NCBI GenBank assembly: GCA_946478985.1
Contig: CAMLDZ010000123.1
Coordinates: forward strand, 1-8,922
Direction of reading: 5' to 3'
Source of the DNA: an uncultured Solimonas sp.
GTDB lineage: Bacteria > Pseudomonadota > Gammaproteobacteria > Nevskiales > Nevskiaceae
DNA length: 8,922 nt
Positions 1-8,922 of the stretch are shown piece by piece; the stretch's first letter is position 1, and each line of letters starts with the position of its first letter. The translations under genes were made by a program, and so were the position numbers. Below the pieces are notes generated by a model. That model saw only the letters and a list, made by a program, of their open reading frames with translations, was not told the DNA's origin and did not search any database.

Positions 1-356
1 TACTGCAGCGTCAGCGTCGGCGGCAGGTGCTTGACGCTGCCGGCCTTGGCACCGGCGAGCGCGATGTCGTGCTTGAACGGCGTGCTGGCGAGCAGATCGA
101 GCGCGAGATTCGGCGTGAAGAAGTAGTCGAGGTTGAAGGTGAACCCGACGCGCTCGTCGACATCGAGGGCGACGCCGGCAACGGTGCCGTTGTCGGACTT
201 CGGATCGACCTGATGCGCGCCGGCGCGCAGCAGCCAGCCGCTTTCGGCGGCCTCGGACCGCGGCGCCGCAGCGGCGGCCAGCAGCACGAGCAGGCCGAGG
301 CCGGCGGGCAGCGCCTGCTGCCGTGCAGCGGCGAGGATGCGGGGGATTGTTCTCAT
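1..356 (-). CDS. ompW: OmpW-family outer membrane protein, 5' part only
   Basis: OmpW proteins are small eight-stranded outer-membrane beta-barrels with a hydrophobic channel, linked to uptake of small hydrophobic compounds and to stress responses. Seen here: 118 complete codons, with the 3' part beyond the left window edge. Residues 1-36 form a signal peptide (basic start, Leu/Ala-rich core, probable cleavage after Ser-Glu-Ala36). The mature start carries the family signatures: W41, the AGAHQVDPKSDNG block at 45-57, the YFFTPNLALDLLAS strand at 78-91, TPFKHDI at 92-98, and KHLPPTLTLQ at 109-118. The ATG is supported by AGGAG (plus-strand CTCCT at 364-368) seven bases upstream. It is transcribed away from the PAP2 gene, so its promoter must lie in 370-780. 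Family assignment is firm; the physiological substrate cannot be read from the sequence. Confidence 0.92.
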   Translation of the reverse strand, partial: MRTIPRILAAARQQALPAGLGLLVLLAAAAAPRSEAAESGWLLRAGAHQVDPKSDNGTVAGVALDVDERVGFTFNLDYFFTPNLALDLLASTPFKHDIALAGAKAGSVKHLPPTLTLQ

Positions 357-786
357 GGTAGGGCTCCTGCGTGGGCGCCGGTTTGGCGCGCGGAGCAAAG
401 CCTAGGCAGGGCCGTCACGCCCGCCCTTGATGGTGGTCATCGCGGCGCCATGGCGAATCGGGCACGCGGCGGCCGGCGCTCTTCGTGCACACTGCGGGCA
501 GCCCCTGTGTTCCAGGGCCTGTCAACGCGACGGACACTGCTGTGATGCCAACCGATTTGCGGCCGGACCATGCGCGACCAAGAACTTTGGTGGCCGCAAA
601 TGAGCGGGGAGCAAGGCCGCATCGCCGCCAATCGGCTGGCACCCCGCCGCGGCGCGACCGCCTTGATGCATCGCTGCGGCATGTCTGGCTCGAGTACGTC
701 CGCTACAGCGCGCTCGCCCTTGCCTGCGGCGCGGCAAAGCAGTCGCCGTCTCAGCGACGGCCATCGCGTTAACCAGCCCCAGGCCG
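357..786. other. Intergenic region between ompW and the PAP2 gene
   Basis: About 430 bp between divergent genes. Open frames exist on both strands because of the high GC content, but none has a good ribosome-binding site, recognisable domain or protein-like composition (they are Arg/Ala/Pro-rich). The region must contain the ompW promoter and probably that of the PAP2 gene. I could not pick a convincing -35/-10 pair. Two structured elements stand out: an inverted repeat at 555-601, and a small stem-loop at 745-761 (GCCGTC / GACGGC around a five-base loop) just upstream of the PAP2 start. Confidence 0.5.
555..601. repeat. 10-bp perfect inverted repeat with nested hairpin
   Basis: ATTTGCGGCC at 555-564 is exactly complementary to GGCCGCAAAT at 592-601. 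The 27-base interior contains a second dyad, ACCAA (577-581) / TTGGT (587-591), that abuts the right outer arm. It lies in the gene-free stretch between ompW and the PAP2 gene and is locally AT-richer than its surroundings. It could be an operator, a structured leader or a remnant of a mobile-element end. Its role is unknown. Confidence 0.5.
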
Positions 787-1404
787 ATGCCCGTTCCGCT
801 CGCGTTCCTCCTGACCCAGTTCGGCAGTTTCTTCCTGCTGCTCGCGCTGGCGCTGCTGGTGGCGGTCTGGCTCGCGCGTACGCCCGGCGCCGGTCGTCGT
901 GCAGCCGTGGTCTGGCTCGGCGCGCTGCTGCTGTGCGTCGGGACCGTGGCACTACTGAAGATCTATTTCATCGCCTGCCCGCTCAGGCCGCTGGCGCTGC
1001 GCAGTCCGAGCGGCCACGCCGGCTTCAGCTGCTTTGTCTACGGAGGTGTGGCGCTATGCCTGGCGCGCGACGAGACGCTATGGCGGCGCCTGCTGCTGCC
1101 GCTACTCGCCTGCGCCTGGATCGCCGCGATTGCCTGGTCGCGCGTGATCCTGCACGCGCACAGCGTTAACGAGACCCTGCTGGGCCTGGCGATCGGTGCG
1201 TTCGCGCTGCTGGTTTTCGCCTCCGCCAGCGGCCTGCGGCCGCGACGCCGGTTTCCGTTCTTCCGCTGCGCCGCGTTCGCCGCGGCCCTGGCTGTGCCGA
1301 TGCTGCTGCTGCACATCGGCTTCAGCTTCGAGCACTGGCTGGATCAGCTGGCCCGGATGCTGCGGCGCACCGCACCGATCTGCGCCACAGCCCGCACGGC
1401 CTGA
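787..1404 (+). CDS. PAP2-family membrane phosphatase
   Basis: A 205-residue polytopic membrane protein of the PAP2 (type 2 phosphatidic acid phosphatase) superfamily, whose members dephosphorylate lipid phosphates such as undecaprenyl diphosphate or phosphatidylglycerophosphate at the periplasmic face. Motifs seen: a loose motif 1 (K58 and R67-P68, with wider spacing than the usual K-x6-RP), motif 2 SPSGH at 73-77 with H77 as predicted acid/base, and motif 3 S118-R119-x5-H125 with H125 as predicted nucleophile. The usual motif-3 Asp is Glu129 (HSVNE), a variant I recall from related bacterial PAP2 proteins. Hydrophobic segments lie at about 6-29, 38-60, 101-117, 129-148 and 160-180. No strong Shine-Dalgarno precedes the ATG, so the start could be slightly different. 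The substrate cannot be told; neighbours give no clue. The gene converges on the lipoprotein gene. Confidence 0.82.
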   Translation: MPVPLAFLLTQFGSFFLLLALALLVAVWLARTPGAGRRAAVVWLGALLLCVGTVALLKIYFIACPLRPLALRSPSGHAGFSCFVYGGVALCLARDETLWRRLLLPLLACAWIAAIAWSRVILHAHSVNETLLGLAIGAFALLVFASASGLRPRRRFPFFRCAAFAAALAVPMLLLHIGFSFEHWLDQLARMLRRTAPICATARTA

Positions 1405-1408
1405 GGCG

Positions 1409-1456
1409 GGCCCGAGCCGGCCTGCGCCGCCTTGCGCGGCCCGGTTGCTGCGGGCC
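1409..1456. terminator. Possible bidirectional stem-loop between convergent genes
   Basis: The 76-bp gap between the PAP2 stop and the lipoprotein stop can form nested GC-rich pairings: GGCCCG (1409-1414) with CGGGCC (1451-1456), and GCCGC (1426-1430) with GCGGC (1436-1440) around a CTTGC loop. There is no T-run on either side, so it is not a canonical intrinsic terminator. Its position between convergent genes is the main support. Confidence 0.3.
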
Positions 1457-1480
1457 ACGCACGTCGGGCACGCCGGCGCT

Positions 1481-1747
1481 TCAGCTCCCCGGGCAGGCCG
1501 GATTCAGCGTGTCGAGGTCGACGGCCGCCTGGGTGTCGACGATCTGCAGATCGTTGATCTCCTGCGCGCGCTTCTGCTCGCAGGTCTGCGTCTGGATCTG
1601 GCTGACGGCGAGATCGCCGACGGTGGTGGCCGCCGCGGGCGGCATCTCCTCGTCGTTATCGTCGTCCTGCCCGCAGCCACCGAGCAGCACGCTGGCAACC
1701 AGCAGGCCAGCCGACAATGTCCACGCCCTGGCGTTCTTGCCTTTCAT
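1481..1747 (-). CDS. Small lipoprotein, cotranscribed with the DUF4331 gene
   Basis: An 88-residue protein with a lipoprotein signal: positively charged start (K2, K4, R7), hydrophobic stretch at about 10-22, and lipobox LLGGC with lipidated Cys25. The residues after the Cys are strongly acidic (QDDDNDEE, 27-34), followed by an Ala/Pro linker and a short C-terminal region containing Cys56 and Cys85, which could form a disulfide in the periplasm. I recognise no domain. Its ATG overlaps the TGA of the upstream DUF4331 gene (ATGA), so translation is probably coupled and the two proteins are likely made together. The residue at +2 is Gly, not Asp, so outer-membrane sorting is expected in a gammaproteobacterium. 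Inference: an accessory lipoprotein of the DUF4331 protein. Confidence 0.8.
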   Translation of the reverse strand: MKGKNARAWTLSAGLLVASVLLGGCGQDDDNDEEMPPAAATTVGDLAVSQIQTQTCEQKRAQEINDLQIVDTQAAVDLDTLNPACPGS

Positions 1748-3282
1748 GGCGTCGCTCCTGCCGGGGCCAGGGCCAGCGCCGGGCCGGCCGAGCCTGGCAG
1801 CGGCGTCGCCAGATACGGGAACACGCTGAGGTAGCTGGCCGGATCGGGCAGGGCACCGTCATTGACCACGGCACCGGCGTTTCTGACCGCGGGCGTGGCG
1901 CCGCTCACATCGCAGGTCTGCAGGTTCAGCGTGTTCGCCGCGATCGCGCCTTCGGCGACGGTCAGGGCGATATCGACGACGTCGTCGATCGGCCGCCGGC
2001 CGTTCGGGAAGCCCGCCAGATCGCAGGCCAGGAAGCCGAGGTCCTTCTGCTCGGCTGGCGGCGCGGCAGCCACCGCCGTGTTGAGCCGCAGCATCTCGCC
2101 CGGCGTGCTCAGCGTCGCCGGCGCCGTGAACTTGAACGGCTGGCCGTTGGCGGTGGCGGTGATGCCGGTGACAAAGGCAGCCAGCAGGTCGTTACGCGGC
2201 GTGGCAGGCGGCGGCACGTCGAATAGCACGTTCACCAGCACCGGCAGGCTTGGGTACAGCACGTAGGTGCCGAAGTTGGCGACATCATCCTTGGGCTGGC
2301 TGGCGTTGAACTTGTCCTTGTCGGTGATGCCGATGACCACCTCGTTGACCAGCGGCGAGCCCAGGCGCGACACCTGCGTATAGGCGCCGCCCTCGATCGC
2401 CGGACCCTTGCTGGCGCCGCTGCTGACCGGCCCCTGCGGCGAGGGGTTGAGCACGCGCGACTGCGGCAGGCTGGCCGTGGTCCAGGCCCCGATCACCGGA
2501 TCGCTGCCGGCGGTCAGGCAGCTGGTCGGCACTTCGAGCGCCAGCGAGGTGACGTTCTTGTTGCCGATGACGTTGCCGGCCGAATCGCGGGCGCCGAGCG
2601 GGTCGAGATTGACGAGGTCGAAGACCTGCCCGAGGTTGACGACGAAACCTTCGCGGCGCTGGCCGACGAAAACGCGGCCCGGCATCGCGCAGCCCGGAAT
2701 CGTCACGGTGTGCACGAACTGCGCGGCGTATGCGGCGTAATCGGGTATCGACTTGCTGCCGACGTTGTCGGCCGGCTTGCCGAACACCGCGCCGTCGGCG
2801 CCGGTGACGGCGGTCCGTTGGCCGCTGCGGCGGTCACCGCGCACCAGCGTCAGCGTATAGCTTTCGCTGACATTGAGGCTGGCGCCGCCCTTGTCGATGA
2901 CGCCGATGTTGTTGAGCGGAACCGCGACATTGGCGGTTGCGCCGGTCGGCACCGACAGGCCCTTGTAGGTGTTGGTGAAGCGGAACTGGAACGTCAGATC
3001 CTCGATTGCATCACCGTTGTTGTCGACGTGAATCTCGTATAGCGCAGCCGGATCGAGCTTGAAGTAGTTGGGTCCGCCGTAAGCATCCTGCAACGGCAAA
3101 TAGTTGGCGATCAGCGTCACATAGCCAGCCCGGCCCGACTCGTAGGACCTGAACATGTAGAAGTCGGTGCCGTCGACGCGCGGCGAGCCGGCGATGGCGG
3201 GCGCCTCGCGGTGGCTGGACGCCCAGCTGGCGGCTGGAAGCAGGGCTGCACAGGCCAGCAGTGAAGCATGCATCGAGCGCAT
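1744..3282 (-). CDS. Exported DUF4331-domain protein
   Basis: A 512-residue secreted or periplasmic protein of the DUF4331 family, whose biochemical role is not established. Residues 1-21 are a signal peptide, with predicted cleavage after Ala-Ser-Trp-Ala21. The mature protein opens with the family hallmark SSHREAPAIAGSP (22-34), then D37-G-T-D-FYMF and an Asp/Asn-rich turn DNNGDAIED at 87-95 that resembles a calcium-binding loop. Cysteines at 198, 255, 420 and 457 could pair as disulfides. The ATG at 3282 is chosen because AAGGGGAG lies seven bases upstream and the signal peptide follows directly. The same frame stays open upstream to 3702, but that stretch is Arg-rich and overlaps the divergent TPR gene. 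The gene overlaps the lipoprotein gene by ATGA and diverges from the TPR/HupE pair. Family call is firm, function unknown. Confidence 0.9.
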   Translation of the reverse strand: MRSMHASLLACAALLPAASWASSHREAPAIAGSPRVDGTDFYMFRSYESGRAGYVTLIANYLPLQDAYGGPNYFKLDPAALYEIHVDNNGDAIEDLTFQFRFTNTYKGLSVPTGATANVAVPLNNIGVIDKGGASLNVSESYTLTLVRGDRRSGQRTAVTGADGAVFGKPADNVGSKSIPDYAAYAAQFVHTVTIPGCAMPGRVFVGQRREGFVVNLGQVFDLVNLDPLGARDSAGNVIGNKNVTSLALEVPTSCLTAGSDPVIGAWTTASLPQSRVLNPSPQGPVSSGASKGPAIEGGAYTQVSRLGSPLVNEVVIGITDKDKFNASQPKDDVANFGTYVLYPSLPVLVNVLFDVPPPATPRNDLLAAFVTGITATANGQPFKFTAPATLSTPGEMLRLNTAVAAAPPAEQKDLGFLACDLAGFPNGRRPIDDVVDIALTVAEGAIAANTLNLQTCDVSGATPAVRNAGAVVNDGALPDPASYLSVFPYLATPLPGSAGPALALAPAGATP

Positions 3283-3417
3283 ATGGTTCTCCCCTTGTGA
3301 GTCGGAATGGTTGGACTCGACGGGACTTACGGCCGTGCCGCGGCTTTGGATGCAGGCCCGCGCTGCATCCATGCACGCAGCGGTGCCGTATGAGTGCCCA
3401 CAAGACAGGAGATATGC
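3283..3417. promoter_or_regulatory. Divergent promoter region, DUF4331 vs TPR/HupE operons
   Basis: These 135 bp are the only sequence between the two divergent start codons, so both promoters must lie here or within the neighbouring 5' ends. Shine-Dalgarno sites mark both edges: AGGGGAG on the minus strand (3289-3295) and AGGAG on the plus strand (3407-3411). No clear sigma-70 -35/-10 pair is visible. The dyad at 3347-3371 lies toward the TPR side of the centre and could allow one regulator to control both operons. Confidence 0.6.
3347..3371. promoter_or_regulatory. 25-bp operator-like dyad
   Basis: TGGATGCAG (3347-3355) and CTGCATCCA (3363-3371) are a perfect 9-bp inverted repeat around a 7-base centre, a geometry typical of a dimeric helix-turn-helix regulator site. 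A further partial copy of the half-site (ATGCACGCAG) follows at 3371-3380. It is 46 bp upstream of the TPR start codon and 64 bp upstream of the DUF4331 start codon. It could instead fold as a leader hairpin in the TPR/HupE transcript. The regulator is not encoded in this window. Confidence 0.5.
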
Positions 3418-4632
3418 GTGGCTTCGATACCGGGCATGGCCGGATGGCGGCTGGTCTGCGCCCTGCTGCTGGCCGTGGCGGTGAGGCCGGCGCTGGCAGC
3501 CGGTGACGTACCTGTCTACCGGCCCAGCGATGATCGCCTGGTGCTCGAGCGCGCCGCCGATTCGACGCCGCAGCAGCGTGCGCTGCGCGCTGCCCGGCAC
3601 GCCATGGATGCCAGGCCGCAGGACGCAGCGGCGGCGATCGCCTACGCGCGGCTGGCGATCGAGCTGGGCCGGGCGCAGGCCGACCCCCGCTACTACGGCC
3701 ATGCGGAAGCCGCTCTGGCGCCCTGGTCTGCGCGGAACGACGCCGAGCTGGACTGGCTGCGTGCGCTACTGCTTCAGCAGCGCCACGATTTCGCCGGCGC
3801 CTTGGCGGTGCTCGATGCCCTGCTGCGACGCGAACCGGGCAATGCGCCGGCACTGCTGAGCCGCGCCTCGCTGCATCTTGTGCAAGGTCGGCCGAAGGCG
3901 GCGCGGCGCGACTGCGCGGCTCTCACCGGGCGGACCGGCGCGCTGGTCGTGGTCAGCTGCGCCGCCGCCGCCGCCAGCCTAGCCGGCCACGCCCGGACGG
4001 CGCTGCGCAGCCTGGCCAGCCTCGACTCGCCGGCATTCGCGCAGGAGCCGATCGAACAGCGGATCTGGGCGCTGACGCTGGCGGCCGAGATCCAGGCGCG
4101 GATGGCGCGGGCCGGCGCCGCCCGACAGGCTTTCCGCAGGGCGCGCGAGGCCGCCGCCGCGGCCGGCTACCGTGACCCCTATCTGCGCGTCGCCGAGGCG
4201 GATTTCCTGCTCGAGCAGAACGAGCCCGCCGCGGTCCTGACGCTGCTCGGGGACCACCGCCGCGAGGACAACGCCCTGCTGCGCCTGGCGCTGGCCGCCG
4301 CGCGCCTGGGCAGCCCCGAGGCGGCGACGCTGCGCGCCGAGCTGGCGGCACGCTACGCCGCCTCGCGCGCGCGCGGCGAGCGCACGCACGCACGCGAGGA
4401 GGCACGCTACCGTTTACAGCTCGCGCAGGATCCGGCCGGCGCCCTGGCGCTGGCACTCGACAACTGGCGGCTGCAACGCGAACCGGCCGACGCGCGCCTG
4501 CTGCTCGAATGCGCGCTGGCGGCCGCACAGGCGCCGGCCGCGCAAGGCGTCGTCGACTGGATGCGCGAGACCGGCATCGAGGACCCGCGCCTGCGCGAGC
4601 TCGCCGCCGCACTGCGGATGACGACGCCATGA
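3418..4632 (+). CDS. Exported TPR-like helical repeat protein
   Basis: A 404-residue Ala/Leu/Arg-rich protein predicted to reach the periplasm: signal peptide at 1-27 (Leu/Ala core, cleavage after Ala-Leu-Ala27). The rest is almost entirely paired amphipathic helices. The clearest TPR-like units are about 109-142 (a LDWLRALLLQQRHDFAGALA block with a Pro-Gly-Asn turn at 140-142), 145-169, and 216-250, with more degenerate helices to about 400. TPR folds act as protein-protein scaffolds. The GTG at 3418 is preferred because AGGAG lies six bases upstream. A GTG at 3394 and an ATG at 3436 are in frame but badly spaced. The stop overlaps the HupE ATG (ATGA), so the two are coupled. Inference: a scaffold or assembly partner of the HupE and DUF4331 proteins; no enzymatic motif is visible. 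Confidence 0.8.
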   Translation: MASIPGMAGWRLVCALLLAVAVRPALAAGDVPVYRPSDDRLVLERAADSTPQQRALRAARHAMDARPQDAAAAIAYARLAIELGRAQADPRYYGHAEAALAPWSARNDAELDWLRALLLQQRHDFAGALAVLDALLRREPGNAPALLSRASLHLVQGRPKAARRDCAALTGRTGALVVVSCAAAAASLAGHARTALRSLASLDSPAFAQEPIEQRIWALTLAAEIQARMARAGAARQAFRRAREAAAAAGYRDPYLRVAEADFLLEQNEPAAVLTLLGDHRREDNALLRLALAAARLGSPEAATLRAELAARYAASRARGERTHAREEARYRLQLAQDPAGALALALDNWRLQREPADARLLLECALAAAQAPAAQGVVDWMRETGIEDPRLRELAAALRMTTP

Positions 4633-5756
4633 GGCGCGCCGGCTGGCGGGGCCTGCTGGGCCTGGGGCTGATCCTGGCCGCGCCGCTGGCATTCGCGCAC
4701 GCCTCGAGCAGCAGCTATCTGCAATTGCGCCTGGACGATGGCCAGCTATCCGGACGCTTGGACATCGCCCTGCGCGATCTGGACATGGCGCTGGGGCTGG
4801 ACGGCGACGGCGACGGCGCGCTGCGCTGGGGCGAGGTGCGCGGCGCGACGCCGCGGATCAGCACCTATGCGCTGTCACGGCTACAGCTGCGCGCCGGCAC
4901 CGGCGCCTGCACGCTGCAGGCCGGCGAGCTGCGCATCGCCGAGCACGCCGACGGTAGCTACGCGGCGCTGGCGCTGCAGGGCCGCTGCCCCGCCTCCGCC
5001 GAGCCGCTGACGCTGGATTACCGGCTGCTGTTCGATCTCGATCGCCAGCATCGCGGCCTGCTGGCGCTGCAGGCCGGCGCGCAGACCTATAGCGCCGTGT
5101 TCGGCCCGCAGAGTGGTCCGCTGTCGTTCGGCGGGCCGGCGACGGCCGCCCTCTGGCCATTGCTGCGCAGTTACTTCAACGAGGGGCTCTGGCACGTCTG
5201 GACCGGCCTGGATCACGTGCTGTTCCTGGCCGCGCTGTTCCTGCCGGCCGTGCTGTGGCGCACGCGCAGCGGCTGGTCGGTGACGCCGACGCTGCGCAGC
5301 GCCCTGCTGCAGACCTGCGGTGTGGTTACCGCCTTCACGCTTGCCCACGCGGCGACCCTGAGCCTGGCGGCGCTGGGCTGGGTGCACTGGCCGACGCGCT
5401 GGGTGGAATCCGCGGTGGCGGCGACCGTGCTTTTCGCCGGCCTCAATAATCTCTGGCCGATGCTGCGACGGCGGCTCGCGGGCGTCGCGGCGCTGTTCGG
5501 CCTGATTCACGGTTCCGCCATGGCCGGCGCCCTGCTCGAACTCGGCCTGCCGATCGGCGGCCGGCTGCCGGCGCTGGCTGCCTTCAATCTCGGCGTGGAA
5601 GCGGCGCAGCTACTGCTGATCGCCGGTGTCGTGCCGTTGAGCTACGCGCTGCGTCACTCGACGCGCTACCGGCGCTATGTGCTGCTGCCCGGCTCGGCGC
5701 TGATCGCGCTGATCGGCTTCGCCTGGCTGGTACAGCGCGCCTTCGCGCTCGGCTGA
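4629..5756 (+). CDS. HupE/UreJ-family membrane protein with N-terminal exported domain
   Basis: A 375-residue protein of the HupE/UreJ_2 type. HupE and UreJ are membrane proteins associated with nickel uptake for hydrogenase and urease; this longer subtype is widespread and its substrate is unproven. Residues 1-23 are a signal peptide (cleavage after Ala-Phe-Ala23). Residues 24-175 are an exported domain with an EF-hand-like loop: D58, D60, D62, G63, L65, E69 in DGDGDGALRWGE. C94 and C120 may form a disulfide. Residues 185-375 hold about six membrane segments with the conserved HupE blocks: GLWHVWTGLDHVLFL (186-200; H189, H196), FTLAHAATLSL (236-246; H240), FGLIHGSAMAG (290-300; H294) and FNLGVEAAQ (319-327; E323). 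These His/Asp/Glu residues are the likely metal or proton ligands. The start overlaps the TPR stop (ATGA); no hydrogenase or urease genes are nearby. Confidence 0.88.
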   Translation: MRRAGWRGLLGLGLILAAPLAFAHASSSSYLQLRLDDGQLSGRLDIALRDLDMALGLDGDGDGALRWGEVRGATPRISTYALSRLQLRAGTGACTLQAGELRIAEHADGSYAALALQGRCPASAEPLTLDYRLLFDLDRQHRGLLALQAGAQTYSAVFGPQSGPLSFGGPATAALWPLLRSYFNEGLWHVWTGLDHVLFLAALFLPAVLWRTRSGWSVTPTLRSALLQTCGVVTAFTLAHAATLSLAALGWVHWPTRWVESAVAATVLFAGLNNLWPMLRRRLAGVAALFGLIHGSAMAGALLELGLPIGGRLPALAAFNLGVEAAQLLLIAGVVPLSYALRHSTRYRRYVLLPGSALIALIGFAWLVQRAFALG

Positions 5757-5778
5757 AGGCCGGGCGACGGCGCCCTTC
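5755..5778 (+). terminator. Possible terminator hairpin after the HupE gene
   Basis: GAAGG (5755-5759, overlapping the stop codon) can pair with CCTTC (5774-5778), and alternatively GGGCG (5762-5766) with CGCCC (5771-5775). No T-run follows, so intrinsic termination is uncertain. Confidence 0.3.
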
Positions 5779-5792
5779 ACACCGCGTACGCT

Positions 5793-5875
5793 TCAGACCT
5801 TCAGATAATCTCGGGCGCCTTCCGCTGCCTCACGGCCCTCACAAGCGGCAGTGACGACGAGGTTCGAGCCGCGGA
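5793..5875 (-). pseudogene. gltD tail copy A, degraded, stop TGA
   Basis: Translates on the minus strand as a 26-residue version of the GltD C-terminus (residues 445-470 of the live protein) ending in DYLKV and TGA. It has five replacements relative to gltD: Asp to Asn, Val to Ala, Tyr to Cys, Ile to Ala and Leu to Arg. It has no start codon and is detached from any GltD body, so it is a fragment and not an expressed gene. Its greater divergence and its position farthest from gltD suggest it was displaced earliest. Confidence 0.85.
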
Positions 5876-5891
5876 GCCCGGAATCGACCCT

Positions 5892-5909
5892 CGCCGCCTC
5901 CCGGCGGCG
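5892..5909. repeat. Spacer hairpin, unit A
   Basis: CGCCGCC and GGCGGCG form a perfect 7-bp stem around a TCCC loop. The identical stem recurs 151 bp away in unit B with a different loop, so the stem is retained while the loop varies. No T-run is adjacent on either strand. Confidence 0.7.
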
Positions 5910-5943
5910 ACAGGGGTCGCGGCGCTTTCGGATCTCGTCGGCG

Positions 5944-8922
<2,979 letters not shown>

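Larger units (their letters stand above)
5793..5943 (-). repeat. 151-bp repeat unit A (outermost, degraded)
   Basis: First of two full 151-bp units between the HupE gene and gltD. Read on the minus strand, the unit has an 83-nt copy of the gltD 3' end (5793-5875) lying downstream of a 67-bp spacer shared with unit B (the AB spacer is at 5877-5943). Spacers of A and B differ at about 11 of 67 positions, and tails A and B at 17 of 83. Spacing of the stop codons (5793, 5944, 6095) is exactly 151 bp twice, with no indel between the units. Confidence 0.9.

Noticed and set aside
437..952. Minus-strand and plus-strand open frames in the ompW-PAP2 gap
   Set aside because: They are low-complexity Arg/Ala/Pro translations without a ribosome-binding site or domain, and several run into the PAP2 gene. 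Typical of chance frames in GC-rich DNA.
3283..3702. Upstream in-frame extension of the DUF4331 gene (140 extra residues)
   Set aside because: The extension is Arg/Gly/Pro-rich, lacks a signal peptide and overlaps the TPR gene. The ATG at 3282 has a strong Shine-Dalgarno and is followed at once by a signal peptide and the SSHREAP family start.
4509..4628. Longer start for the HupE protein inside the TPR gene
   Set aside because: The 40 extra residues are Arg-rich and would bury the signal peptide; the ATG at 4629 overlaps the TPR stop in the usual coupled manner.

Overview
The window is GC-rich chromosomal DNA with the codon use and gene families of a Proteobacterium. A gammaproteobacterium is most likely (OmpW, GltB/GltD, Sec and lipoprotein signals), perhaps Nevskiales- or Xanthomonadales-like, but that is inference. 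I see no transposase, integrase, phage gene, tRNA, rRNA or CRISPR array.

Layout, left to right. (1) 1-356, minus: 5' part of an OmpW-family outer-membrane porin gene, cut by the window edge. (2) 357-786: about 430 bp without a convincing gene, holding a 10-bp perfect inverted repeat. (3) 787-1404, plus: a small membrane PAP2-type phosphatase. (4) 1481-3282, minus: an exported DUF4331 protein followed, with an ATGA overlap, by an 88-residue lipoprotein. (5) 3283-3417: a 135-bp divergent promoter region with a 25-bp dyad. (6) 3418-5756, plus: an exported TPR-like helical-repeat protein and, again with an ATGA overlap, a HupE/UreJ-family membrane protein with an EF-hand-like loop in its exported N-terminal part. 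(7) 5757-6094: a convergent intergenic region made almost entirely of repeats. (8) 6095-8922, minus: gltD, and the C-terminal part of gltB cut by the right edge.

How the genes work together. GltB and GltD form NADPH-dependent glutamate synthase, the central ammonia-assimilation enzyme (glutamine + 2-oxoglutarate to two glutamates). The DUF4331/lipoprotein and TPR/HupE pairs are divergently transcribed from one control region, and all four products are predicted to be exported, lipidated or membrane-bound. They look like one envelope system, possibly concerned with metal or calcium, whose function is not established.

The most unusual feature is downstream of gltD. The last 83 nt of gltD (26 codons plus stop) occur three times at an exact 151-bp period: the live gene end, an intact second copy that differs from it only by synonymous changes, and a third copy with amino-acid changes. 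The three copies end in three different stop codons (TAA, TAG, TGA). The 67-bp spacer between copies is itself an inverted, diverged echo of the gltD 3' region and carries a conserved 7-bp-stem hairpin. This looks like serial replacement of a gene's tail by a small 151-bp unit, rather than simple decay of a duplication.
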